64,000 bases of DNA, from the NCBI RefSeq assembly GCF_012849095.1, contig NZ_CP051680.1, positions 3,498,501 through 3,562,500 on the forward strand. The letters run 5' to 3'. Of the stretch, positions 25,748 through 33,709 are shown piece by piece. Below the pieces are notes generated by a model that was not told the origin of the DNA, did not search any database, and saw only the letters and a program-made list of their open reading frames with translations. Each line of letters begins with the position of its first letter. Positions within the stretch are counted from its first letter, which is position 1. This DNA comes from Cohnella herbarum (GTDB lineage Bacteria > Bacillota > Bacilli > Paenibacillales > Paenibacillaceae). The translations under genes and the position numbers were made by a program.

Positions 25748-26632
25748 TTAGTTTCTAGCTTTAAGGAATTTAACCGCAGCGGCGATGTCCGCTTCCGGAT
25801 TCGCGCCGACTTCGCGCTCGATCGTCAGGTATCCATTGTAACCGATGTCCCTGAGCGCTTTCAGGTAGGCATCCCAATCGACGCCGCCCTCTCCGAGCGG
25901 AACTTCGCGGAACGCGTCTCCCGATTCGGCATCCTGCGCGATCTTCTCGTGATCGAGCGGATCGAAGCCCAACGCTCCGTAGATCAAGCGCGGATCGACT
26001 TCGCGCAGACGAATGCCGTCTTTGGCATGCGTATGAACGATATAATCTTTCAGATTGTGGACGCCTTGAGCCGGATCGTCTCCGGTTACCATAACCATGT
26101 TCGCCGGGTCAAAGTTGACGGATAAACCCTTCGAGCTTAGTCCGTCGAGGAAACTCTTCAGATGCGCCGAAGTTTCCGGTCCCGTCTCGATAGCGAAATA
26201 AGCGTTCATGCTCGTCGCGTATCTGCTAAGCTCGTCGCAAGCCAGATGCAGCGATTCGTACACTTCGCTATTCCTATCTTCCGGCACGATGCCGATATGG
26301 GTCGTCACGACGTTCGTTCCGAGTTCTACGGCCAAATCCAGAATTCGCTTGGACTTCTCGATTTTCGCCGGATTGGCGTTCTTATCTTGGAATCCATGGC
26401 CTCCGAGATCGCCTACCAAAGCCGAGATTTGCAACCCTAGCGATCCGATATACGATTTCCACTCTTGACGCGCCGCCGCGGATAAGTTCGCCGGATCCAT
26501 CTCTCCCGACACGGCGTATATTTGCACTCCGTCCGCCCCTACGTTCTTGGCTTTAACGAGTCCTTCTCTTACTCCGACGCGAAAGCTATCCACGATAACT
26601 CCGATTTTCCATGGTTGAATGATCCCTGACAT
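25748..26632 (-). CDS. Sugar phosphate isomerase/epimerase (xylose-isomerase-like TIM barrel)
   Basis: 294 residues. GADGVQIYAVSG near the N-terminus, THIGIVPED, YFAIETGPE, NFDPANMVM, HTHAKDG and GEGGVDWDAYL are the metal-binding and strand-end blocks of the AP-endonuclease-2-like sugar isomerase family. Members isomerise or epimerise sugars, inositols or keto-sugars. It is the third gene of an operon with a Gfo/Idh/MocA dehydrogenase, a pairing seen in inositol-like and 3-keto-sugar pathways. The substrate is not readable. ATG at 26632 follows GGGAGTG. Confidence 0.85.
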   Translation of the reverse strand: MSGIIQPWKIGVIVDSFRVGVREGLVKAKNVGADGVQIYAVSGEMDPANLSAAARQEWKSYIGSLGLQISALVGDLGGHGFQDKNANPAKIEKSKRILDLAVELGTNVVTTHIGIVPEDRNSEVYESLHLACDELSRYATSMNAYFAIETGPETSAHLKSFLDGLSSKGLSVNFDPANMVMVTGDDPAQGVHNLKDYIVHTHAKDGIRLREVDPRLIYGALGFDPLDHEKIAQDAESGDAFREVPLGEGGVDWDAYLKALRDIGYNGYLTIEREVGANPEADIAAAVKFLKARN

Positions 26633-26654
26633 TCCCTATCACTCCCTATTAGAT

Positions 26655-27512
26655 TTAGATTTCTTCCCATATCCGCCGAACGTTGTCCAAAGCGATCTTA
26701 GTCGCTTGAATGCAAGGCTCCATGCCTTCGAACTCGATAGACAAGTACCCGTCGAATCCCGACTCCTTCACCGCGCGCAACGATGCCCGGGTATCGAGAT
26801 CCCCTTGGCCCGCGATCGCTCCGCGCAAGTAAGCGCCGTTCGCGGATCGGAACCAGCCGTCTCCCGGATTAACGGTTTCCGGCCGAATATAGAAGTCCTT
26901 AACGTGTACAATGGAGGCAATCTTAACGTTATTCCGCACGCCGACGACCGGATTCTCGTCTACGCACACGAAATTGCCGATATCGAGCGTAGTGCGGAAG
27001 TTCTCGCGATCGACTTCGTTTACGATAGCGTGCACGCGATCGCTCGCTTGTACATAGTACCCATGGTTTTCGATGCTTGTCGTGATGCCGTATTGCGACG
27101 CGTAGTCCGCGATCGTGCGGCAAGCCTCCACCAATTTCGGAAAATCGGCCATGAACTGCCGAATCGACGTATCCTTGGAATTCGCGACGTCATGCCGCAT
27201 CAGCTTCGCGCCTAGCGCTGCCGCGACGTCGACCTCGCGTTTCACGCGTTCGATCTCAAGCGCGAACGCTTCGTCGTTTAACCCCGCGAAATTAGCTCCG
27301 ATCGCGTAGTTGGATATCTCGATTCCCGCTTCCGCGGCTTTGCTCTTAATCGCTTCCACCATTGCCGGATCATTAGTCAGATCAAACCCTAGAGGAACGA
27401 TCTCGACATGCTCTCCGCCTAGCTCCGCGACGCGTCCGACGACTCCGACGAAATCCAATTCCCCGCTTTGCACGGCCTGCCACAAACTATATGAACTGAT
27501 TCCTAATTTCAT
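26655..27512 (-). CDS. Sugar phosphate isomerase/epimerase, second copy
   Basis: 285 residues of the same TIM-barrel family as the next gene but only distantly similar. Blocks: GGEHVEIVPLG, LMRHDVAN, TSIENHGYY, TTLDIGNFV, VHVKDF and YLSIEFEGMEP with the expected Glu, Asp and His metal ligands. ATG at 27512 overlaps the dehydrogenase stop as ATGA. Two isomerases after one dehydrogenase suggests an oxidise-isomerise-reduce route. Confidence 0.85.
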   Translation of the reverse strand: MKLGISSYSLWQAVQSGELDFVGVVGRVAELGGEHVEIVPLGFDLTNDPAMVEAIKSKAAEAGIEISNYAIGANFAGLNDEAFALEIERVKREVDVAAALGAKLMRHDVANSKDTSIRQFMADFPKLVEACRTIADYASQYGITTSIENHGYYVQASDRVHAIVNEVDRENFRTTLDIGNFVCVDENPVVGVRNNVKIASIVHVKDFYIRPETVNPGDGWFRSANGAYLRGAIAGQGDLDTRASLRAVKESGFDGYLSIEFEGMEPCIQATKIALDNVRRIWEEI

Positions 27513-28579
27513 AGTTTGACTTCCTCGCCCTTGGCCGCAGATTCATAGATTCCGCACAATATTTTCATGATTTCCACGCCGTCTTCAACCGGGCTGATCT
27601 GTTTCGTCCCGTTAACGATGCAATCTATAAAATGATTAATTTCGTTATTGAACGCCGGTTGTCCCGTAAATCCGGCCGTACTGTCGGTTTGCGGCTGAAT
27701 GTTAAGTATCGTATCGTACTTCTCGGTCACGATTGCAATTTCCGGATCGATCTCGAAGCTGCCTTTCTCGCCGTAAACCCTGACCAAGCCTTCGTCTTTT
27801 TTCGCATGCAGCGAATAACTGACGTCGACCATAATGGATGCGCCGTTCTCGAAACGGATGATCGCGCTGGCGAGATCCTCGACCGTATTTTTAGAAGCGT
27901 CGTAATCCGCCGCTTTGTAGAAGGACAAATGCTTGACGTTGGAACGATTGCCTAGCTTGTTGTAAGTGTTGGCGCTAACCGCCGTCGCTTTGGGCTTGCC
28001 CATCAAATACCAGCAAAGGTCGATGACGTGCACGCCGATATCGATCAAAGGCCCGCCTCCGGAACGCTCGACGTCCGCGAACCAACCTCCCGGATTGCCA
28101 AGCCGGCGCAGAGTCGATGCTTTGGCGTAATACAGATCTCCGAATTCTCCCTTATCCACGAAATCGCGAAGCATGACCACGTTGGGATCGTATCTTCGAA
28201 CGTACCCGACTTGAAGCAGCTTGCCGGAAGAACGCACCGCTTCTTCGACTTCGTACGCTTCTTCCATCGTGCGGCAGAGCGGTTTTTCCACGAGCACATG
28301 CTTGCCGGCCTTAAGGGCGGCAATGCTGATCGGAGCGTGAGTGTTGTTCCACGTGCAGATGCTGACCGCGTCAATGTCCGAATCCGCAAGCAGCTCGCGG
28401 TAATCGGTAAATACTTTGTCCGCTCCATATTTCGTTGCGACCTGGCGAGCTCTATCTTCGTTTACGTCGCAGATCGCGGAGATTACCGCATCCGGATTGC
28501 TTGCATACGCTGTTAAATGCGTCTCCGAAATAGAGCCTGTACCGATGACGCCAATTCGAATCCGTTTCACATTACTCAA
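27509..28579 (-). CDS. Gfo/Idh/MocA family NAD(P)-dependent sugar dehydrogenase
   Basis: 356 residues. N-terminal Rossmann motif IGVIGTGSISETHL, the EKP motif (VEKPLCRT) near residue 98 and the active-site block LIDIGVHVIDLCWYLMG are all present. It oxidises a sugar or cyclitol. The start appears to be TTG at 28579, with GGGAGTG upstream. It is the first gene of a three-gene operon, divergent from an AraC-type regulator. Confidence 0.9.
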   Translation of the reverse strand: MSNVKRIRIGVIGTGSISETHLTAYASNPDAVISAICDVNEDRARQVATKYGADKVFTDYRELLADSDIDAVSICTWNNTHAPISIAALKAGKHVLVEKPLCRTMEEAYEVEEAVRSSGKLLQVGYVRRYDPNVVMLRDFVDKGEFGDLYYAKASTLRRLGNPGGWFADVERSGGGPLIDIGVHVIDLCWYLMGKPKATAVSANTYNKLGNRSNVKHLSFYKAADYDASKNTVEDLASAIIRFENGASIMVDVSYSLHAKKDEGLVRVYGEKGSFEIDPEIAIVTEKYDTILNIQPQTDSTAGFTGQPAFNNEINHFIDCIVNGTKQISPVEDGVEIMKILCGIYESAAKGEEVKL

Positions 28580-28700
28580 AGCTCAACACTCCCTATGCTC
28601 ACTTTTGTTCTCAATTCGTATTATAATGGGAATATGAGCGGTTACCATGCAATAGCATGCTCTTTATTTGTACGATCGTGCTCTACTAGGAGTGGTAAAC

Positions 28701-29579
28701 TTGGAAAAGATATCCCATTTACGTGAACCGATGCCTATGCCTGATCCATCGTTCCCCATTAAGATCAACCCCCTGCAAACCGAAAAAAGGGTAGTAGGAG
28801 AAACTTTATTCGTCCATCATTGGCATGAACACATGGAATTCTTGTTTTTCATCACCGGAAGCGCGACCATCGAGTGCGGCTCCGTCCCGATCGCGTTCCA
28901 AGCCGGCGATCTATGCGTCGTGAATAGCAATGAGCTGCACTACGGGATTTGCGGAAGCGAGGATATATCCTATTATGCGATGATCGTCGATCTCTCTTTG
29001 CTTCACAGCCATGCCGTCGACGCGATAGAGACGAAGTTCATTACACCAATCACGAAAAATCGGATTTTGTTCCAGAACCGAATCACGGGCGACAAAGAAA
29101 TTTCCCGTTGCATGTTCGCGATCGTAAGGGAACTCGAACATAAGGAACTGGGCTACGAACTCTCGATTAAATCCTACTTATATTTGCTCCTTTCGCTCCT
29201 CGTGCGCAATTATGTAGCGACAGTGTCGGAGCTCGACGAATATCGGCATAAACTGAAAGAACTCGAACGTCTCGCTCCCGTGTTGAAGCACATCGACGAT
29301 AATTACCGGGACAAGCTGCCGGTGCAGCAACTCGCCGATCTCGCCGGTCTGAGCAGATTCCATTTCAGCCGATTATTCAAGCAAGTGACGGACAAGTCGT
29401 TAGTCGACTACATTAATCTGGTGAGGATCAACAAATCCGAGCGCCTGCTCCGCGGCAAGCAGATGAACATCTCGGAGATCGCCCTTGCGACGGGCTTTAG
29501 CGATATTTACTACTTCAGCCGCACGTTCAAGAAATTCAAGAAAGTGTCCCCCTCCGAATGGAGGAACAGTATCTTATAA
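28701..29579 (+). CDS. AraC-family regulator with N-terminal cupin
   Basis: About 292 residues. The cupin half contains HHWHEHMEFLFF and AGDLCVVNSNELH, the ligand-sensing barrel; two helix-turn-helix motifs follow (LPVQQLADLAGLSRFHFSRL and ISEIALATGFSDIYYFSRTF). TTG at 28701 follows AGGAG by eight bases and is preferred to an upstream TTG at 28668. Divergent to the dehydrogenase operon, which it probably controls in response to the sugar. Confidence 0.9.
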   Translation: MEKISHLREPMPMPDPSFPIKINPLQTEKRVVGETLFVHHWHEHMEFLFFITGSATIECGSVPIAFQAGDLCVVNSNELHYGICGSEDISYYAMIVDLSLLHSHAVDAIETKFITPITKNRILFQNRITGDKEISRCMFAIVRELEHKELGYELSIKSYLYLLLSLLVRNYVATVSELDEYRHKLKELERLAPVLKHIDDNYRDKLPVQQLADLAGLSRFHFSRLFKQVTDKSLVDYINLVRINKSERLLRGKQMNISEIALATGFSDIYYFSRTFKKFKKVSPSEWRNSIL

Positions 29580-29621
29580 TCGCAAGAGCCGATTATCCCC
29601 AATCAACTTACGTACCCGCTT

Positions 29622-30191
29622 CTATAACAACATCCGATTTTTCGTAAAACGATTCGCATAAGAGGAGGCGACGCACGCATCCGGCTTCACTCGCGGAGCG
29701 TACATGCCCATCGCCTCCACCCGTTCGACCATTTCCTGAACGTATAATGCGGTTTTATTGACGACCGGCTCCGTCCCCGCATCGATATCGATAAACGTCT
29801 CCAGCATTGCCCCTTGATACACATAAGGAAGCAACAAATCCTCCATCCGAGTGACGACCCCCGCATCGAAATATCCGGCCACCCTTTGCGAAAAAGACGT
29901 TTCCAGCGTCAGCTTCTCCCGAATGGAAGTTAATTGCCTCGGAACGGCTAATTGCCGGTAACAAGCCCACGCGCCTCTTCCGACTCTGTGAATGACGATT
30001 CCCGTTACGAATTTGGTATGACCGCGGTGTACCTGACTATCCGTACCGATTACGAAATGGTAGGTGCTACTGGGATCCTTCGAGATAAAACGAAGAATTC
30101 GCTCAAGCACCTGATCCAGACTCAAATCTTTTTCCGACAAATTCTGAAAGCAAAGCTGATCCCAAGTCGAGATCGTGCTCATCATCGTCAC
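29622..30191 (-). CDS. YkuK-family RNase-H-like protein
   Basis: About 189 residues. YHFVIGTDSQVHRGHTKFVTG and FIDIDAGTEPVVNKT match the YkuK (RNaseH_like) family, a group of unknown function with a conserved DSQ motif. The ribosome site AGAGG lies eight bases before GTG at 30191; ATG at 30185 is also possible. Monocistronic, with no link to its neighbours. Confidence 0.85.
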   Translation of the reverse strand: MTMMSTISTWDQLCFQNLSEKDLSLDQVLERILRFISKDPSSTYHFVIGTDSQVHRGHTKFVTGIVIHRVGRGAWACYRQLAVPRQLTSIREKLTLETSFSQRVAGYFDAGVVTRMEDLLLPYVYQGAMLETFIDIDAGTEPVVNKTALYVQEMVERVEAMGMYAPRVKPDACVASSYANRFTKNRMLL

Positions 30192-30267
30192 CGTTTTCAC
30201 CTCTGCGATGCATGCTGTTATCCATGACTAGTGTATGGCGATGACGACCGGACTCGAACCACGACAT

Positions 30268-30296
30268 TTTACTCCATGGACGACGCGCACTATAAT
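30268..30296 (+). promoter_or_regulatory. Promoter of mqnB-mqnD
   Basis: TTTACT (30268-30273), 17-bp spacer, perfect TATAAT (30291-30296), 48 bp before the mqnB ATG. Confidence 0.6.
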
Positions 30297-30344
30297 AAGT
30301 AAAGTAGGTTGACGCGAATGCCCAGCTAAAGGGGATTGAATATC

Positions 30345-30998
30345 ATGAAAAGGATTTTGGTTATGACCGCCGTAGAGGCGGAAAAAGAAGCGTTTCTGCG
30401 AGGCGTTCGCGGGGATAGCCGGTTTGATGTTCATGAGGCGGGAGTCGGACCGGTCTCGGCAGCGGTAAGCACGGCTATGGTCTTGTCGTCCAGCGCGTTC
30501 GAATACGATCTGGTCGTTAGCGCCGGTATAGGCGGCGGATTCGTTGGACAAGCCGATATCGGCTCGATCGTCATCGCCAGCGAATCGATCGCGGCGGATC
30601 TAGGCGCGGAAACGCCGGAAGGGTTCACCGGAGTGGACAAGTTAGGGTTCGGCACGAACCGGTTGCCTGTGGAGGAGAAGCTGAGCTCCCGATGGGTTGA
30701 GGCTCTAAAGGCGGACGGGCAAGCCGTCCGTTATGGCCCGGTCCTTACTTTGTCTACGGTAACCGGTACCGCGGAGACAGCCGCGTTGTTGGCTGAACGT
30801 ATTCCGGGCGCCGCCGCCGAAGCGATGGAGGGTTATGGCGTTGCCGAAGCGGCCAGTCGCCGCGGCGTACCTTTCGTCGAAATTCGCGCCATTTCAAATG
30901 CGGTCGGACCGCGCGATAGAGCCGCTTGGCGAATCGGCGACGCTCTAGCCGCATTGGAAACGGCAAGCTATCATTTATTGGAGGCTATTTCATCATGA
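30345..30998 (+). CDS. mqnB: Futalosine hydrolase
   Basis: About 217 residues of the nucleosidase/phosphorylase fold: VMTAVEAEKEAFLRG, AGVGPVSAAVSTAM, SAGIGGGFVGQADIGSIVIA and AEAMEGYGVAEAA are characteristic of MqnB. It removes the base from futalosine in the alternative menaquinone pathway. ATG at 30345 follows AAGGGGA. It overlaps mqnD by ATGA, and the pairing with mqnD makes the assignment firm. Confidence 0.92.
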   Translation: MKRILVMTAVEAEKEAFLRGVRGDSRFDVHEAGVGPVSAAVSTAMVLSSSAFEYDLVVSAGIGGGFVGQADIGSIVIASESIAADLGAETPEGFTGVDKLGFGTNRLPVEEKLSSRWVEALKADGQAVRYGPVLTLSTVTGTAETAALLAERIPGAAAEAMEGYGVAEAASRRGVPFVEIRAISNAVGPRDRAAWRIGDALAALETASYHLLEAISS

Positions 30999-31825
30999 AA
31001 ATCGCGTATTCTCCGTGTCCGAACGATACTTTCGTTTTCCACGCATTGGTACACGGCCTTATCCCGGGCGCTCCCTCTTTCGAGGTGACCTATGCCGATA
31101 TCCATATTACGAACAACTTGGCCGCAAGCTCGAACGATTTGGATATCATGAAAATATCCTATGCCGCATTGCCATGGATTCTGCCCGAGTATAAACTCAT
31201 CCCTTGCGGAGGAGCGCTCGGTCGAGGTTGCGGCCCGCTCGTATTAACCGCCGGAGGCGATGGGAATGCCGCCTCCCTGTCGGGCAAACGGGTCGCCGTT
31301 CCGAGCGAACGTTCAACGGCTTACCTGCTATTCCGGCTGTGGGCTGCTCGGAACGTTCCCGGAGGCGTCGGCGAAATCGTCGTGATGCCGTTTCACGAAA
31401 TCATGCCCGCCGTTCGCGACGGAATCATGGATGCCGGTCTCGTCATACACGAAGCTCGCTTTACTTATCAGAACTATGGCCTCTCCCAAGTCGTCGATCT
31501 GGGCAATTGGTGGGAAGGCGACACCGGTCTGCCTATCCCGTTGGGAGCGATCATCGCTCGCCGTTCTTTGGATCTGAGTGCGATTCGCGAATGGATTCAA
31601 GCTTCCGTTGAATACGCATGGAACAATCCCGAGGCGTCCAGAAGCTACGTGATGGAGCATGCCCAGGAAATGGATCCGAGCGTAGCCCAATCCCACATCG
31701 ACCTCTACGTGAACGAGTTCACGGCCGACTTGGGCGACGACGGCTTCGCGGCCGTGACGACCTTGCTCCAACGTGCCATGGACGAAGGTTTGGTTCCGTG
31801 GATGGACTTGGCTTCTCTTCGATAA
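30995..31825 (+). CDS. mqnD: 1,4-dihydroxy-6-naphthoate synthase
   Basis: 276 residues with MKIAYSPCPNDTFVFHALVHG at the N-terminus (written through residue 20 as MKIAYSPCPNDTFVF), DIMKISYAALPWI, GCGPLVL and DAGLVIHEARFTY, the periplasmic-binding-like fold of MqnD. It converts the cyclic de-hypoxanthinyl futalosine to dihydroxynaphthoate. ATG at 30995 is preceded by GGAGG and overlaps the mqnB stop. mqnA, mqnC and mqnE are not in the window. Confidence 0.92.
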   Translation: MKIAYSPCPNDTFVFHALVHGLIPGAPSFEVTYADIHITNNLAASSNDLDIMKISYAALPWILPEYKLIPCGGALGRGCGPLVLTAGGDGNAASLSGKRVAVPSERSTAYLLFRLWAARNVPGGVGEIVVMPFHEIMPAVRDGIMDAGLVIHEARFTYQNYGLSQVVDLGNWWEGDTGLPIPLGAIIARRSLDLSAIREWIQASVEYAWNNPEASRSYVMEHAQEMDPSVAQSHIDLYVNEFTADLGDDGFAAVTTLLQRAMDEGLVPWMDLASLR

Positions 31826-31840
31826 CCCTCGTGGCCTCAC

Positions 31841-32031
31841 CATTGTCGCAAAATGCGACTATGGCGGAGCAATCCAAACGAAACGCACTCTCATTGTCGC
31901 AAAATGCGACAATGGCGGGGCAATCCAAACGCAACGCTCTCTCATTGTCGCAAAATGCGACTATGGCGGGGCAATCCAAACGCAACGCTCTCTCATTGTC
32001 GCAAAATGCGACTATGGCGGGGAACCGAAGG
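31841..32031. repeat. 51-bp tandem repeat, nearly four units, each with a perfect hairpin
   Basis: Units begin at 31841, 31892, 31943 and 31994, exactly 51 bp apart; the fourth is truncated. Each contains the inverted repeat GTCGCA-AAA-TGCGAC, extended to ATTGTCGC/GCGACAAT in unit 2. Units differ by only a few bases. It starts 15 bp after the mqnD stop. There is no variable spacer, so it is not a CRISPR. Confidence 0.92.
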
Positions 32032-32052
32032 AATAACCAAATACAAAAATAA

Positions 32053-32105
32053 AAAACCTCCAGTCCGCATGAGCTCAATAAGCTCACGTAGGCACTGGAG
32101 GTTTT
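32053..32105. terminator. Bidirectional terminator between mqnD and the FliD-like gene
   Basis: AAAACCTCCAGT pairs with ACTGGAGGTTTT across a second small stem (GAGCT/AGCTC), giving a T-run in both directions. It serves converging transcripts. Confidence 0.88.
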
Positions 32106-32146
32106 CAATAATTGCCATTCACTTGAGCTCTAGAAGCTCGCTCTCG

Positions 32147-33394
32147 TCACATAAATCCGTTAACCAATAGTCCGGTCGTCGGGAAGGGTAAATAGGATTG
32201 CATAGTTGACTGGTAAGTCGCGTATTGTTGCATGGTATGCATTTGCTTGTTCAATAAACTGCTTGCAGAAACGTCATTGAAGCGATCAGTCGCTTTATCC
32301 AAGCTTCTTGCCAGTCCGCCGATCCCGCTGATCGTTTTGCTCGTTTGTTCGAAATTAGCGTTTAAGCTTTTCGTGAACGCGGCTTCGTCCAGCTTCAACG
32401 TGCCGTCCGCGTTTTGCCTAATGCCGATTCGCTCATAGGAAGCCGAGCTCACCGCATCCCCCAGACTTCTAGCGACTGTCGGACTCATGTAGCCGCTCGC
32501 TTCCTTTAATCGGTCGCGCATCGCATTATATCCGGAGATCAAAGCTCCAACTTGCTCTAGCGCCTTTTTCCCGTCCGGGCGAACCGTGATCTCGATCTCT
32601 TCCGATGTTGTCGGCTTAAGCAACGTCGCGGAAACCTTCCCCTTCTCTAGTTCGATCGCGTTGGATTGCGAAGTCTGGGCCGCTCCGCCGTTCACGGTAT
32701 AGATCGCATTAGTAGCTGCCGAAGTTACCGAAGCAATCCCGGAGGAAGCCGCGGCGTTCCCCGACTCGTCCGTCACGTCGAATGCCTGATCCGTCCCCGT
32801 CTTATCGCTGCTCAACACGAGCTTGCTCTTCCCCGTCTCGGAGTCGTTAACCACGTTTGCCGTAATTCCCGTTTTCGCTTCGTTAATCGCGTTCTTCAAC
32901 TTCGTTAGCGCTTGTTCGTTCGTATCCGTCGCCGCGATATGGCTCGAGATCGTAGTCGATTTACCGCCTATCGTTAACTTAAATCGATTTTCTCCGCTCT
33001 GTATCGCGGTCTGGCTTCCTTTATTTAATTCCGTCCCGCTGTTGATCTGCGATTGGGCGATCGATTGTGTTTTGATTTTATAGCTTCCTATTGAAGCTTC
33101 GTTTCGCGCGGATGCGGATACGGCCTTATTATCGGAAGATAACGCCTCTCGTGCTTGCAAGGACGAAGTGCTTTTGTTCAACAAGCCGTTCGCCGTCGTC
33201 TGGACCTTCTGGGTTGACGCAAGAAAGTCAACGATGCCGGTCGCGGCGGTCTTCACGAATCGCTCGTACGGATTCGGATAGGAGTTCAACCAAGAATTCG
33301 CCGGTTGCCTATAGGTCGACGAATGGAACGGAGTATACAATTCCCGCGAAACCGGAGGTACGGTTTTGTTAGCGGCGCCAATGGAATATAACAA
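32147..33394 (-). CDS. FliD-like (flagellar cap/hook-associated protein 2) protein, orphan
   Basis: About 415 residues. The middle and C-terminus show FliD features: IKTQSIAQSQINSGTELN, NRFKLTIGGKS, a hook-IN-like AIYTVNGG segment, ALISGYNAMRDRL and a C-terminal coiled coil. The usual FliD N-terminus (SGLASGIDT-type) is missing and is replaced by an unrelated Ser/Tyr-rich stretch. No flagellar genes are nearby. It may be a specialised cap paralogue or a non-flagellar protein. TTG at 33394 is eight bases after GAGGAGG. Confidence 0.7.
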   Translation of the reverse strand: MLYSIGAANKTVPPVSRELYTPFHSSTYRQPANSWLNSYPNPYERFVKTAATGIVDFLASTQKVQTTANGLLNKSTSSLQAREALSSDNKAVSASARNEASIGSYKIKTQSIAQSQINSGTELNKGSQTAIQSGENRFKLTIGGKSTTISSHIAATDTNEQALTKLKNAINEAKTGITANVVNDSETGKSKLVLSSDKTGTDQAFDVTDESGNAAASSGIASVTSAATNAIYTVNGGAAQTSQSNAIELEKGKVSATLLKPTTSEEIEITVRPDGKKALEQVGALISGYNAMRDRLKEASGYMSPTVARSLGDAVSSASYERIGIRQNADGTLKLDEAAFTKSLNANFEQTSKTISGIGGLARSLDKATDRFNDVSASSLLNKQMHTMQQYATYQSTMQSYLPFPTTGLLVNGFM

Positions 33395-33709
33395 GTTGCC
33401 AGCCTCCTCATCGCCCAAATTTTCTCATTTTCACGTAATTTCAATATAACATCCTCATCTTTTTTACACAATCAACCAATTAAAGAAACAAATCGTGAAA
33501 TTCGCATGCACGATGAGGAGTCAAAAGAGCTCAATTGGCGCAATCTATCCTTTATTGAGGGCAAATGGAAATCGATCTATTAAGTAGATCATTCCAATGC
33601 ATAATAATGACTATTTCCGAACAAAGAAATGCATTAGAATGGAAACAGGTGCGTACGGCTTCAACTTGGCGCCGATGTTTTGACTAACATGAATGCAGAG
33701 GGATGCACA
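33395..33709. other. Upstream region of sucA
   Basis: No gene. It contains a perfect dyad GATCTA-TTAAG-TAGATC at 33574-33590 and an ATGCAT motif that recurs at 33597-33602 and 33632-33637. These could be operator sites for sucA; no clear -35/-10 pair was found. Confidence 0.4.

Noticed and set aside
25637..27215. Plus-strand open frames opposite the isomerase and dehydrogenase genes
   Set aside because: Shadow frames without ribosome sites; the minus-strand proteins have clear family motifs.
30241..30275. tRNA gene remnant: minus strand reads GGTTCGAGTCC like a T-arm, followed by CGTCATCGCCA
   Set aside because: Only the T-loop-like part is present; the stem pairs poorly, and there is no anticodon arm or D-arm upstream. 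At most a short fragment.
31841..32031. Possible CRISPR array
   Set aside because: Units are uniform over their full 51 bp, with no variable spacers, and no cas genes are present.
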